From assembly GCA_013285505.1 (NCBI GenBank), contig CP053450.1:3270796-3334795 (forward strand): 64,000 nucleotides of DNA, written 5' to 3'. The notes below the pieces were generated by a model that was not told the origin of the DNA, made no database searches, and saw nothing but the letters and a program-made list of their open reading frames with translations. Below, one piece after another: positions 38,081-46,103 of the stretch (the stretch's first letter is position 1; each line of letters opens with the position of its first letter). The translations under genes were made by a program, and so were the position numbers. This DNA comes from Planctomycetota bacterium (lineage in GTDB: Bacteria; Planctomycetota; Phycisphaerae; Phycisphaerales; UBA1924).

Positions 38081-38144
38081 CGGGCCGACTGCGGCTCTCG
38101 AGCGGGCCGACTTTGCTCTTGAGCAGGCCTGCTTTGCTCTTCAG
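38081..38144. repeat. three-unit 21/22-bp tandem repeat
   Basis: Units at 38081-38102, 38103-38123 and 38124-38144 share the form CGGGCCGACTTTGCTCTTGAG with a few changes. One frame reads as heptad-like Glu/Ala/Phe/Leu repeats, but there is no supporting gene around it. Confidence 0.5.
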
Positions 38145-38284
38145 TTCGGCGCGACGGCGTCTGTTCGGGCTGCACCCGCGACCGCTCGCCGGGCACGAAC
38201 CCCGCGCGATCGGCGAAGATCGGCACGCGATCGACGCAGAACCGCAGTCGGACCGGAACAGGCACCGGAAACGGGGGAAAGGCG

Positions 38285-38370
38285 GGAACGCGGAGGCCGC
38301 GGAGGCGGACGCGGAGGTCGCGGAGAGAGGCGGAAGGACATCACCACAGAGGCACAGAGAGCACAGAGGG
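38285..38370. repeat. dispersed ACAGAG/CGGAGG repeat, copy on the plus strand
   Basis: An imperfect series of GCGGAGG words is followed by ACCACAGAGGCACAGAG and its continuation. The same two blocks in the same order occur in reverse complement at 41849-41939. The pair brackets the kinase island in inverted orientation. Confidence 0.65.
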
Positions 38371-38704
38371 GAAAGGGGAGCGAAGCAAGCGGAGACGGGG
38401 AGCCGTCCAGACGTGCCACCGACCTTGGCTCTGCAAGGTAGGTGCGGGCCGCTCCGAGCGAGAGCACCGACCTCTCAAAGCAGAGGTCAGTGGCATGGGT
38501 CGGAGCGACCTGCCCCACCGTCGAGGGATACCATCATTCGGGCTGTAGGAACTTCGCCCTTGTCCAGAGGTTCCACATGGCTGGTGGGGCAACGCAAGAA
38601 GAACCTCGTCACCGCCAATTTGGGAGCATCCTCATGAGGCAGCTCTTCTCCGTATGGTACGGGTCAGCCACGCCCGCTCGATACCCTCTGGTCGCAGCAC
38701 TCAC

Positions 38705-39637
38705 ATGAACATTCACGAAGTCAACGCAGAGACCGTCGATCGTCACATTCCCGATCTCGCGCCGACGGCGTTCATCGGCGCAGGAGGCCAGAAGCGCGTC
38801 TTCAAGTGTGAGTACCACGGCGAGACGTGGGCACTGCCGCTCATTGTTGTGTCGGACAATCCAGATGTGACGCTCGACGGCGCCGATTCTGAATTTGGCT
38901 TGAATTCCGATCAGGTCATCGCTCGCCTTCGACGAGAAGTCGAGATCATGCGCAAGTGCGACTCGCCGCATCTCGTGAAGATGGGGCCAATGGACGTCAC
39001 GCCCGTGAAGATCGAGAATCTCTCGATTCTCTACTTCCTTGAGGAGTACATCGACGGAGATGATCTCAAGCACATCATGACTCAGGATCGGATGCCAATC
39101 GATCAGATCAAAGATGTTGGAGTCCACGTCACCAGGGCGATTGATGCTCTCTGGAATTGTGATCCTTCTCAACAGATCATCCATCGCGATCTAAAGCCAG
39201 CGAACGTAATGCGACGTGCCAGCACAGGAGAGTTTGTCGTACTCGATGTCGGCCTGGCCTTCGATCTTCTTGACGAATCAATCTCGCATCCAGGACAAGT
39301 TCCCGGCACAACGCTCTACTTCACCCCTGACCAACTTGACCACACAAGGAAGCGGCAGATGGACTTCCGCACCGACATGTTTGCACTAGGTGTTATTCTG
39401 TACGAGGCAACCACAGGAAAGCACCCGTTTTACTCGACCAGCATGTCGACAATGGATTTGTTCAAGTCCATACTCCACGCAAAACCGAAGCCAGTGCGAG
39501 ACCTGCGTCCGGATGCTCCCAACGAACTTGAGGTGATCATCATGCGACTATTGGCAAAGAAGCCGCATCTGCGTTACCGCACATGCGAGTCGCTCTTAGA
39601 TGCCTTTGATCGAGTGGACAGTAGAGGTGACACATGA
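38705..39637 (+). CDS. serine/threonine protein kinase-like protein with altered ATP-site residues
   Basis: A 310-residue single-domain protein. Gly-rich loop IGAGGQKRVF at about residues 22-31; the beta-3 strand reads WALPLIVV, so the usual ATP-anchoring Lys of ALK is replaced. HRDLKPANVM near 160 keeps the catalytic Asp and Asn. The metal-binding motif is DVG rather than DFG near 181. GTTLYFTPDQL replaces the usual APE region, and DMFALGVILYEATTG is standard. No membrane segment or sensor domain. Its TGA overlaps the ATG of the next gene. Base composition is near 50 percent G+C (30 of 60 in the line at 39001). It is probably an active or partly degenerate kinase within an acquired module. 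Confidence 0.85.
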   Translation: MNIHEVNAETVDRHIPDLAPTAFIGAGGQKRVFKCEYHGETWALPLIVVSDNPDVTLDGADSEFGLNSDQVIARLRREVEIMRKCDSPHLVKMGPMDVTPVKIENLSILYFLEEYIDGDDLKHIMTQDRMPIDQIKDVGVHVTRAIDALWNCDPSQQIIHRDLKPANVMRRASTGEFVVLDVGLAFDLLDESISHPGQVPGTTLYFTPDQLDHTRKRQMDFRTDMFALGVILYEATTGKHPFYSTSMSTMDLFKSILHAKPKPVRDLRPDAPNELEVIIMRLLAKKPHLRYRTCESLLDAFDRVDSRGDT

Positions 39638-40821
39638 CACTTCTCGCGCAACACGGCTGGGGCAAAACCCTCAAGATTACGAAGGCGCTTGGCAGTGGCT
39701 CAATCGGTGGCCTGATCTTGAGCCCGCGTGATGAGACTCCCGAGAACGCCGCCGCCGTGCTCGAGTCCATCGCCGGGGACCACCCTGATGCCACGCGCCT
39801 ATTCGATCCGCTATTCCACGCTGGGCAAGTCGTCCCAGCAAATGTCGGCAAACTCCCTGACTACAGCTACTACCGGCCCAATCTCGCCCGCCGAGACTTC
39901 ATTGGTGCTTCAAAGTTTGCGGGTTATGCAGCGGACGTTCTCGGATTCCAGTACACCCTGAACGTCACATCGCTCGTCGCTCCGACTATTGAACTCGTCA
40001 ATTTCGGCGATAGCTCGGCCCAGATTGCCCTGCAACTCGCTGACGCCAGCTCAACACACCATGCGAGCACCGATGACAAACGTTCGCTGCTGCTGAGCTT
40101 CCTGATCAACGAGAACGCTTTGCAGAGCCTCGACGAGCTCGATGCGTTCCTCGACGCAATTACCGTAATGAATGCCGATGGCTATTACTTGATGATGAGC
40201 CGTGCGAGTTCTACCCACAATGCGCTCATTGAGCCAAGTCGCCTCGCAGCGTTGATGTACATGGTCTACATCCTCCGGGTGGTCAACGGCTTCGACGTCT
40301 ATTGCGGCTACTCGGACCTCATCGGGCTTCCGCTGCACGCGGCAGGCGCAACGGCGTCGGCCTGCGGGTGGTATGGAACGCTCCGACGCTTCACCTTCAA
40401 TCGGTTCCGAAAATCGAAAGGCGGCCGCAGGCCGCGGCCGCGGTATCTCTCGACTCCCGTGCTTGAGTCGATTCTTATCTCGGAAATGGATCAGATTTCC
40501 CAGGCCGGGCTGATCGACGAATTTATTTCTGGCACATCATATGACAACGATTTCAGAACAAAATTACCCTTCACCGTCGCGTGGCCGGATGAGGATGCGG
40601 CCCTTCACCACTGGGAAGCGCTTGCAGCGAAAGTCAACGAGATTGAGTCGCTGACCGTCGACGACGCGCTTAAGAAACTCGTGGACTGGATCGATACTGC
40701 GGAGGCAATTCGCAGCGAGGCGGAGATCGGTGGTGTTCAGTTCGAACCACCATCGGGCGATCACTTGGACATGTGGAGACTCGCGATCCAACAGTTTCGT
40801 GAAATGGCCGAACTCACTTAG
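39634..40821 (+). CDS. unknown protein, probable TIM-barrel fold, coupled to the kinase
   Basis: A 395-residue protein. Its ATG overlaps the kinase stop (ATGA) and follows GAGGTGA, so the two are translated together. Alternating strand-helix pattern suggests a barrel: IGGLILSPRDE, ATRLFDPLFHAG, TLNVTSLVAPTIEL, RSLLLSFLINE, ADGYYLMMSRAS, then VYCGYSDLIGLPLHAAGATA and a Gly-rich GWYGTL. A basic KSKGGRRPRPRY segment follows near residue 265, then a helical C-terminal third. The late barrel loops are reminiscent of tRNA-guanine transglycosylase-like proteins, but no catalytic residues can be assigned. No signal or membrane segment. Its stop codon overlaps the stop of the convergent gene by two bases. 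Confidence 0.75.
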   Translation: MTLLAQHGWGKTLKITKALGSGSIGGLILSPRDETPENAAAVLESIAGDHPDATRLFDPLFHAGQVVPANVGKLPDYSYYRPNLARRDFIGASKFAGYAADVLGFQYTLNVTSLVAPTIELVNFGDSSAQIALQLADASSTHHASTDDKRSLLLSFLINENALQSLDELDAFLDAITVMNADGYYLMMSRASSTHNALIEPSRLAALMYMVYILRVVNGFDVYCGYSDLIGLPLHAAGATASACGWYGTLRRFTFNRFRKSKGGRRPRPRYLSTPVLESILISEMDQISQAGLIDEFISGTSYDNDFRTKLPFTVAWPDEDAALHHWEALAAKVNEIESLTVDDALKKLVDWIDTAEAIRSEAEIGGVQFEPPSGDHLDMWRLAIQQFREMAELT

Positions 40822-41489
40822 GCGATGCAAGCAAGCGCTCGCCCCTGTGCCATTGTGAACATCACCGGGCTGCGAGGCAGCTGCGATCTAGGCTTCGTAA
40901 TCATGCGAAACCGGCCATCGGCGTCGAGCGACATCAACCCCACTCGGGCCAGCCTGAATCGATCAACCTGGCGCTCGGCTGGTTGGATGAGGTCATCCGG
41001 CATCACGACGAAACTCCGATGAGCGAACGCCCGATACCGCGTGGCCTGGTAGAGCGCTCGCTTCCAATCCCTGAGCTTACCCTCGAAGCACCAGATCTCG
41101 CAGTCGGGGAGGTCCGACTTCGGTCCAAGAATATAGCTGCCGGTTGAAGTAACCCGCACCAAGTCTGCGTCGGTCATTCGCGAAAGCCAGAACCGAATCG
41201 TCTCGCGAGAACGACCGGTGTCGACTGCCAATTGTGCGAGGACTTTGGGCTGTCGTGCGCGGAGAGCTACGATGATCCGGCAGCATGTCTCTTGTTGCAG
41301 AAGCTGCGATCGTGTCTTCGTCGGCCGTAACGAGGAGGGCAGCGACACCATCATTCGATCAACGCGCCCATGGATACCCTCTACCTCGTCCATGAGGAAG
41401 GTCCGCCGACCTGGCAACCCGAGCCATAACCCGCTGTCGGCGATTGCCGTATCGAACACAGCCATCAGTTGGTCTTCGGTCTCGAACAT
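40818..41489 (-). CDS. winged-helix protein with nuclease-like C-terminal domain
   Basis: A 223-residue protein, start ATG 41489 after AAGAGG. Residues about 65-120 form a winged helix (VLAQLAVDTGRSRETIRFWLSRM, then a wing to SYILG). The C-terminal half contains DCEIWCFEGKLRDWKRALYQ, where Glu-Gly-Lys followed by a Trp/Ala/Leu helix and FVVMPDD resembles the E-x-K half of a PD-(D/E)xK nuclease-like fold. No other nuclease residues are assigned with confidence. It is convergent with the two-gene operon, lower in G+C like it, and probably its regulator or effector. Confidence 0.7.
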   Translation of the reverse strand: MFETEDQLMAVFDTAIADSGLWLGLPGRRTFLMDEVEGIHGRVDRMMVSLPSSLRPTKTRSQLLQQETCCRIIVALRARQPKVLAQLAVDTGRSRETIRFWLSRMTDADLVRVTSTGSYILGPKSDLPDCEIWCFEGKLRDWKRALYQATRYRAFAHRSFVVMPDDLIQPAERQVDRFRLARVGLMSLDADGRFRMITKPRSQLPRSPVMFTMAQGRALACIA

Positions 41490-41670
41490 GCGTGCCTCTT
41501 CGAGTGATTCGTCTCGCCATTCTACGCGTTTGGACTGACCGCCGCTCTACCACATCGGACAGCCCGAAGCTGGATCCGCAACATTGGCAGCTGAGCCGGT
41601 GCCGATCGCCTAACAGCCTGTCGATGGCGGCGGGTGGCCCGAGTCCTACCGACCACCAGCCCGACCTCGG

Positions 41671-41834
41671 CGGGTGCCATCACTCGCGGCCCTTCACACC
41701 CTTCTCGCGTACTCCGTCTGCTTTCCGTGCCGTGATGCGGGGCCTCGCCGCGGATCATGCCTGTCGGGCATCACTGCGCGGGGAAGAGGATGGAGATGAG
41801 GGGAGCGGGCGGAGGCCGCGAGTGATGGCACCCG
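41671..41834. mobile_element. 164-bp element with perfect 21-bp terminal inverted repeats
   Basis: The first and last 21 bases (41671-41691 and 41814-41834) are exact reverse complements, beginning CGGGTGCCATCACTCGCGGC. The 122-bp core codes for nothing. This is the form of a small non-autonomous element (MITE or REPIN). No direct flanking duplication was spotted. It is unrelated in end sequence to the 173-bp elements. Confidence 0.7.
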
Positions 41835-41848
41835 TGTTTCTCGCCTTC

Positions 41849-41939
41849 CTCTCTGTGCCCTCTGTGCCTCTGTGGTGAACTTTCCCTTGCTTTCCTCCGC
41901 GTCCTCTGCGTCTTCTCTCTGCGGCCTCCGCGTTCTGCC
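41849..41939. repeat. dispersed ACAGAG/CGGAGG repeat, inverted copy
   Basis: Reverse complement of the pattern at 38285-38370: CTCTGTGCCCTCTGTGCCTC, a short AT-richer joint, then GCGTCCTCTGCGTCTTC and CGGCCTCCGCG. Together the two copies flank the kinase module head to head. Confidence 0.65.
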
Positions 41940-42108
41940 TTTCGCCCGGGGGCTCCTCGCTGGCGCGTCGGGCTCTGTTTGTCCCGGCTTTCTGCCTTCC
42001 TTCGAGCCCTTCGTGTTCGGAACTCCGCGCCTCCGCGTTCTGCCTCCCCACCGCGGCACGGGTGCGATCGCCCGTATCCTCCGCACAGCCCATACCCTTC
42101 CGACAGTT

Positions 42109-42681
42109 ATGTCACAGCCCCACCCCCTCCTCCTCATCGGCCTCCGCGGCTCCGGCAAGTCCACGCTCGGGCGGCTGGTCGCCGAGCGGCTGGTTGCGGA
42201 CGGGCTGGTTGCGGCCTTCAGCGATCTCGACGACGCCGTGCTCGCGCGGCTCGGGCACGCGACGGTCGCTGAGGCCTGGAACACGCTCGGCGAGCCGGCC
42301 TTCCGGACGGCCGAGACCGCGTGCCTGCGAGAGCGGGTGCCCGCAGCTCTCGACGACGGCACGCCGCAGGTCGTCGTCGCCCTCGGCGGCGGCACGCCCA
42401 CGGCGCCGGGGGCCGCGGAGTTGCTGGGTGAGCGCGGGAGCGCGGGCTGGTGACGATCGTCTATCTGCGCGCGCAGCCGGAGACACTCCGCGCCCGCCTC
42501 GGTGCCGCCGATGCCAACCGCCCGTCGCTGACCGGCGCGGGGACGCTCGGCGAGATCGACGCGGTGTTTGCCGCGAGGGACGGGCTGTACCGGGAGCTGG
42601 CGACCGAGATCATCGAGATCGACCGCGGCACGACGATCGACGCGGCTCGTCGAGCGGCTGGTCGCGATCGTCGGAGGGTAG
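42109..42681 (+). CDS. aroK: shikimate kinase (two frameshifts)
   Basis: About 190 residues. P-loop GLRGSGKST is at residues 9-17, the shikimate-binding FSDLDDAV follows near 40, EPAFRTAETACL is the family's FR-x-E motif, and VVALGGGTP carries the Gly-rich shikimate loop. A base is missing at 42443-42446, shifting into LVTIVYLRAQPETLRARL (lid region); an extra base at 42643-42646 returns to the original frame for the end LVERLVAIVGG. The two errors cancel in length. It phosphorylates shikimate in aromatic amino acid synthesis; trpF lies convergent just downstream. Confidence 0.85.
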
Positions 42682-42698
42682 CCCGGCGGCAGGGGTGA

Positions 42699-43334
42699 CT
42701 ACCGCTGCGCATCCGCCCCGCGTACCGCCCTGCAGAACTCGCGGATCTTCGTTTCGTCCTTGACGCCGGGTGCGCTCTCGACGCCGCTGGAGACATCGAC
42801 CGCGAAGGGGCGGCAGGCGCGGATCGCCTCGCCGACGTTGCCCGGGTGCAGGCCGCCGGCGATGATGATGGGCGTGGCGATCGAGGCCATCGGGCTGACC
42901 AAGGCCTCCCACGCGAACGCCTCGCCCTCGCCGCCGGCCGAGCCATCGACGAGGATCGCCTCGACCTCGTCGATCGCGTCCCAGCGGGCCAGCTCGGCGG
43001 CGATGGTCGCCGGGTCGAACCTGATCCCCCGGATCACCCGCGGCCCGCAGTCGCGGACGAGGTTTTCCGGCTCGGCCCCGTGCAGCTGCGACCAGTCGGT
43101 CGGGCAGCGCTGCTCGATGTCGATAAAGTCGTCCAGCGGCAGGTCGCGGAAGACGCCCACCGTGCCGACCATCGGGGGCAGCACGCTCATGATCTCGAAG
43201 GCCGTCTCCGGCTCGACGTGGCGCGGCGTGCCCTCGACGAAGACGAAGCCGAGCACGTCGGCCCCGGCGTCCACGGCCGCGAGGGCGGCGTCGGGGCTGG
43301 TGATGCCACAGACCTTGATGCGTGTGCGGTCCAT
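42699..43334 (-). CDS. trpF: phosphoribosylanthranilate isomerase
   Basis: A 211-residue intact TIM-barrel enzyme. It begins TRIKVCGITSPDAALAAVDA with the catalytic Cys in KVCGIT, then FVEGTPRHV, QLHGAEP near 85, ILVDGSAGGEGEAFAWEAL with the catalytic Asp near 128, IIIAGGLHPGNVGEAI, and VDVSSGVESAPGVKDETKI at the phosphate site. It converts phosphoribosylanthranilate to CdRP in tryptophan synthesis. It follows the rhomboid gene by 15 bases on the same strand and is probably co-transcribed with it. Confidence 0.95.
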   Translation of the reverse strand: MDRTRIKVCGITSPDAALAAVDAGADVLGFVFVEGTPRHVEPETAFEIMSVLPPMVGTVGVFRDLPLDDFIDIEQRCPTDWSQLHGAEPENLVRDCGPRVIRGIRFDPATIAAELARWDAIDEVEAILVDGSAGGEGEAFAWEALVSPMASIATPIIIAGGLHPGNVGEAIRACRPFAVDVSSGVESAPGVKDETKIREFCRAVRGADAQR

Positions 43335-43349
43335 CGCCGGCTCCTTGGC

Positions 43350-44528
43350 TCACCCGATCTCGGCGAGCAGCTCGTTGACGAGGGCCTTCTCGTCGTCGGT
43401 CAGTTTCTTCTTCTTGGCCCCGTCGAGGGCCCGCTTGGCGGCGGTCGGGTCGTTGAGGAACCGGGCGTTGATCAGGCCCAGCATCAGCAGCACCCGCCCG
43501 GCCTCGACGTCCCGGCCGTGGACGGTCAGGAACTCGTTGTAGGCGGCGGCGGCGTTGACGTGGTCGCCGGCCTGGAAGAGCGCGTTGGCGATCTCGTAGA
43601 GCTGGCGGCGGCCGAGCGCGGGCAGCTTGAGCCCGTCGGGGAGCCGCCGCATCTCCAGATAGGCCTCGGCGGCGCCGGCCGAGTCGCCCTCGGCGACGAG
43701 CTTCTGCGCGCGCAGCCGCGCGAGTGCCGCGGGGCCGTCCGGCTTGAGGACTTCGGGCTCGTGCTTCTTCCGCTCGACGCCCTTGGGCAGGGGCGGGCCG
43801 GAGCCGCCGCCGCGGGCGTTGATCTTGCCCTGGGCGTAGGCGGCCTTGAACGCCCGGCGCCGGGCGGCCTGGCGGCCGAGGGTGAACAGGTCGTAGGGCT
43901 CGCGCGGCACGAGCTTGAGCCAGAGCAGGATCATGGCGACACCGGCACCGAGCGCATAGCCGCCGAGGTGCGCAAAGTGAGCGGTGTTGCCGCCGCCCAT
44001 GGCCAGGCCGAAGACATCCCGCGCGACGGCGAAGGCGATGAACCACCACGCGGTGATCGGGAAGATGCCGATGAAGAAGAAGAACACCAGCGTCCGGACC
44101 TTCACGTAGGGGAAGAGCACCAGGAACGCCCCCGTGATAGCCGCGATCGCGCCGGAGGCCCCGACCACGGGGGACGGGCTGAAGAGGGCGTGGGCCACCC
44201 CGGACCCGACCGCCCCGGCGAGGTAGAGCACGACGAAGCCCACGCGGCCCAGCCGGTCCTCGACATCGGGCCCGAAGACCCAGAGGAACAGACAGTTGAA
44301 GATCACGTGGGAGTAGCCCGCGTGGAGCAGGGCGTAGGTGCCGTACGTCCACCAGCCGGATTCGTCGGGCACCAGCATGAGCCAGCCCCAGACCCGCTCG
44401 CGGAGCTCGGGGTTGGCCTCCTTGAGCAGTTCGAGCGCGGCGAACACCGCGACGTTGACCGCGATCAGCGCATAGGTCACCGCGACGGGGCGGGATTTGG
44501 TGCGGTCGGTGCCGAGGGGGAGGAACAC
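43350..44528 (-). CDS. rhomboid-family intramembrane serine protease with C-terminal TPR-like region
   Basis: A 392-residue protein. Start chosen at GTG 44528, after TAGGAT; the upstream frame lacks a ribosome-binding site. Six membrane segments span about residues 15-225. The catalytic Ser is in VVGASGAI near 121 and the His in FAHLGGYALG near 182, with HAGYSHVIFNCLFLWVFG giving the family's N-terminal His/Asn pattern. After the membrane part, residues 230-390 are cytoplasmic helices resembling TPR units. It cleaves membrane protein substrates; the substrate is unknown. Confidence 0.85.
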   Translation of the reverse strand: MFLPLGTDRTKSRPVAVTYALIAVNVAVFAALELLKEANPELRERVWGWLMLVPDESGWWTYGTYALLHAGYSHVIFNCLFLWVFGPDVEDRLGRVGFVVLYLAGAVGSGVAHALFSPSPVVGASGAIAAITGAFLVLFPYVKVRTLVFFFFIGIFPITAWWFIAFAVARDVFGLAMGGGNTAHFAHLGGYALGAGVAMILLWLKLVPREPYDLFTLGRQAARRRAFKAAYAQGKINARGGGSGPPLPKGVERKKHEPEVLKPDGPAALARLRAQKLVAEGDSAGAAEAYLEMRRLPDGLKLPALGRRQLYEIANALFQAGDHVNAAAAYNEFLTVHGRDVEAGRVLLMLGLINARFLNDPTAAKRALDGAKKKKLTDDEKALVNELLAEIG

Positions 44529-44717
44529 GGGCGATCCTACCCCCGTTTCTGACCCGAATCCCTCCCGAATCGCTCGCGATGGGCCCGCCGAACCCCTATG
44601 CTGCCTCCCCGAAATCGACACGGGGCCCCGGCGGGCACCCCCGCTCGCCGTCCGTTACGCATGACCCAGACCGCCGCGGCACGCCACCCGGCCAGACGCC
44701 TCGAAGGAGACGCTCCG

Positions 44718-45854
44718 ATGACCACCGCCACCTTTGCCAAAGGACTCGAAGGCATCGTCGCCGCCGAGACCCAGATGTCCTTCATCAACGGCCAGAAGGG
44801 CATCCTCGAGTACGTCGGCATCGCGATCGGTGACCTCTCGAGCCATTCCACGTTCGAGGAGACCGTCTTCCTGCTGTGGAACCTGCGTCTGCCGACCAAG
44901 AGCGAACTGGAGGCCTTCACCAAGTCGCTCCGGGCCAACTACGCCCTGCCCAAGGGCTTCAACGACCGCATCCGCACGCTGCCCAAGGACGCCCAGCCGA
45001 TGCACGTGCTCCGCACGCTGGTCAGCGAGCTCGCCCTCTACGACACCAACCCCAACGCCAACGACCTCGAGGCGGCACGCGAGAAGTCGCTCCGCGTCCT
45101 CGGCATGGCCCCGACGATGGTCGCGGCCTTCGACCGCTACCGCCGCGGCCTCGACGCGGTGGCGCCGGACACCTCGCTGACCTTCGCCGAGAACTTCATG
45201 TACATGCTCAACGGCGAGAAGCCGACCGAGACCATGGCCCGCGCCTTTGACATCTGCATGATCCTGCACGCCGATCACGGGCTCAACAACTCGACCTTCA
45301 CCGCCCGCGTGATCATCTCGACGCTCAGCGACATCTACTCGGCGCTGACCGGCGCGGTCGGCAGCCTCCGCGGCCCGCTGCACGGCGGGGCCAACGAGGG
45401 CGTGATGCACATGCTCAACGAGATCCCCTCCCTCGACGCGGTCGAGCCCTACATCATGGGCAAGATCGAGCGCAAGGAGAAGATCATGGGCTTCGGCCAC
45501 CGGGTCTACAAGGCCAAGGACCCCCGCGCCACCGACCTGCAGAAGCTCGCCAAGCAGCTTGCCGAGGACACCGGCAACTCGGACCTCTACGCCAAGAGCA
45601 ACGCGATCGAGAAGATCATGGAGCGCGAGCTGGCCGCCAAGGGCATCTACCCCAACGTCGATTTCTACTCGGCCACCACGTACCACTGCATCGGGCTCAA
45701 GCTCGACCTGTTCACCCCGATGTTCGCCCTCAGCCGCCTGGCCGGCTGGAGCGGCCACATCCTCGAGCAGCTCGACGGCAACCGCCTCTTCCGCCCCACC
45801 GCCCAGTACGTCGGCCCCCACGACGTCCCCTACACCCCGATGGGCGACCGGTAA
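44718..45854 (+). CDS. gltA: citrate synthase
   Basis: A 378-residue intact enzyme of the shorter (about 375-residue) type. GAAGGAGAC precedes the ATG by 7 bases. LHADHGLNNSTFTARVI near 183-200 carries the first catalytic His, GPLHGGANEGVM near 222 the oxaloacetate-binding His, and GFGHRVYKAKDPRA near 257 the third His and CoA-binding residues; the catalytic Asp lies in DFYSATTYHCIG. It condenses acetyl-CoA and oxaloacetate in the citric acid cycle. It is divergent from the rhomboid gene. Confidence 0.95.
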   Translation: MTTATFAKGLEGIVAAETQMSFINGQKGILEYVGIAIGDLSSHSTFEETVFLLWNLRLPTKSELEAFTKSLRANYALPKGFNDRIRTLPKDAQPMHVLRTLVSELALYDTNPNANDLEAAREKSLRVLGMAPTMVAAFDRYRRGLDAVAPDTSLTFAENFMYMLNGEKPTETMARAFDICMILHADHGLNNSTFTARVIISTLSDIYSALTGAVGSLRGPLHGGANEGVMHMLNEIPSLDAVEPYIMGKIERKEKIMGFGHRVYKAKDPRATDLQKLAKQLAEDTGNSDLYAKSNAIEKIMERELAAKGIYPNVDFYSATTYHCIGLKLDLFTPMFALSRLAGWSGHILEQLDGNRLFRPTAQYVGPHDVPYTPMGDR

Positions 45855-45880
45855 GCCCCGCGGCACCGGCAACACAGGAG

Positions 45881-45900
45881 GGCGGGCTTTCCAGCCCGCC
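45881..45900 (+). terminator. hairpin after citrate synthase, possible terminator
   Basis: GGCGGGCT and AGCCCGCC pair over eight bases around TTCC, 26 bases after the stop. No T tract follows. The word GCTTTCCAGCCCGCC recurs 30 bases further on, so it may be a dispersed repeat instead. Confidence 0.4.
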
Positions 45901-46103
45901 TCACGACCCAGTCTGCCGAGCTTTCCAGCCCGCCGCCGCCGAGGGGTGACCCACCCGGGTTCGCCCCCTAGACTCCCCGGCTCGAAACCGGGACGGCTGG
46001 TCGTCGTCCCGGCAGAATGATCCAAGCACGAGCCCCGGCGGAGCGAACAGCCCACCGGGAAGAGGACCGCCAGCGCGGGGACCGCCCGCAAGGAAGTTGA
46101 TAC

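Larger units (their letters stand above)
37960..38704. other. 745-bp region without a convincing gene; island left flank
   Basis: It contains a three-unit 21/22-bp repeat at 38081-38144, a dispersed repeat at 38285-38370 and several small hairpins, such as GACCTCT/AGAGGTC at about 38470-38489. Two frames stay open for 130-189 codons but are low-complexity Arg/Ala/Gly and include the TEAQRAQR artefact of the dispersed repeat, so neither is taken as a gene. No clear promoter for the kinase gene is seen. Confidence 0.6.
41490..42108. other. 619-bp region without a convincing gene; island right flank
   Basis: It holds the 164-bp inverted-repeat element at 41671-41834, the inverted copy of the dispersed repeat at 41849-41939, and a further CTCCGCGTTCTGCCT copy near 42029-42043. 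Short open frames here are shadows of these repeats. No ribosome-binding site or family-like protein is visible until aroK at 42109. Confidence 0.6.

Noticed and set aside
38049..38637. Two open frames of 130 and 189 codons before the kinase gene
   Set aside because: They are made of repeat DNA (including the TEAQRAQR artefact) and low-complexity Arg/Ala/Gly; codon choice does not follow that of real genes here.
38705..39637. Eukaryote-like receptor kinase (PASTA or sensor type)
   Set aside because: There is no membrane helix or extra domain after the kinase part; the protein ends right after the last kinase helix.
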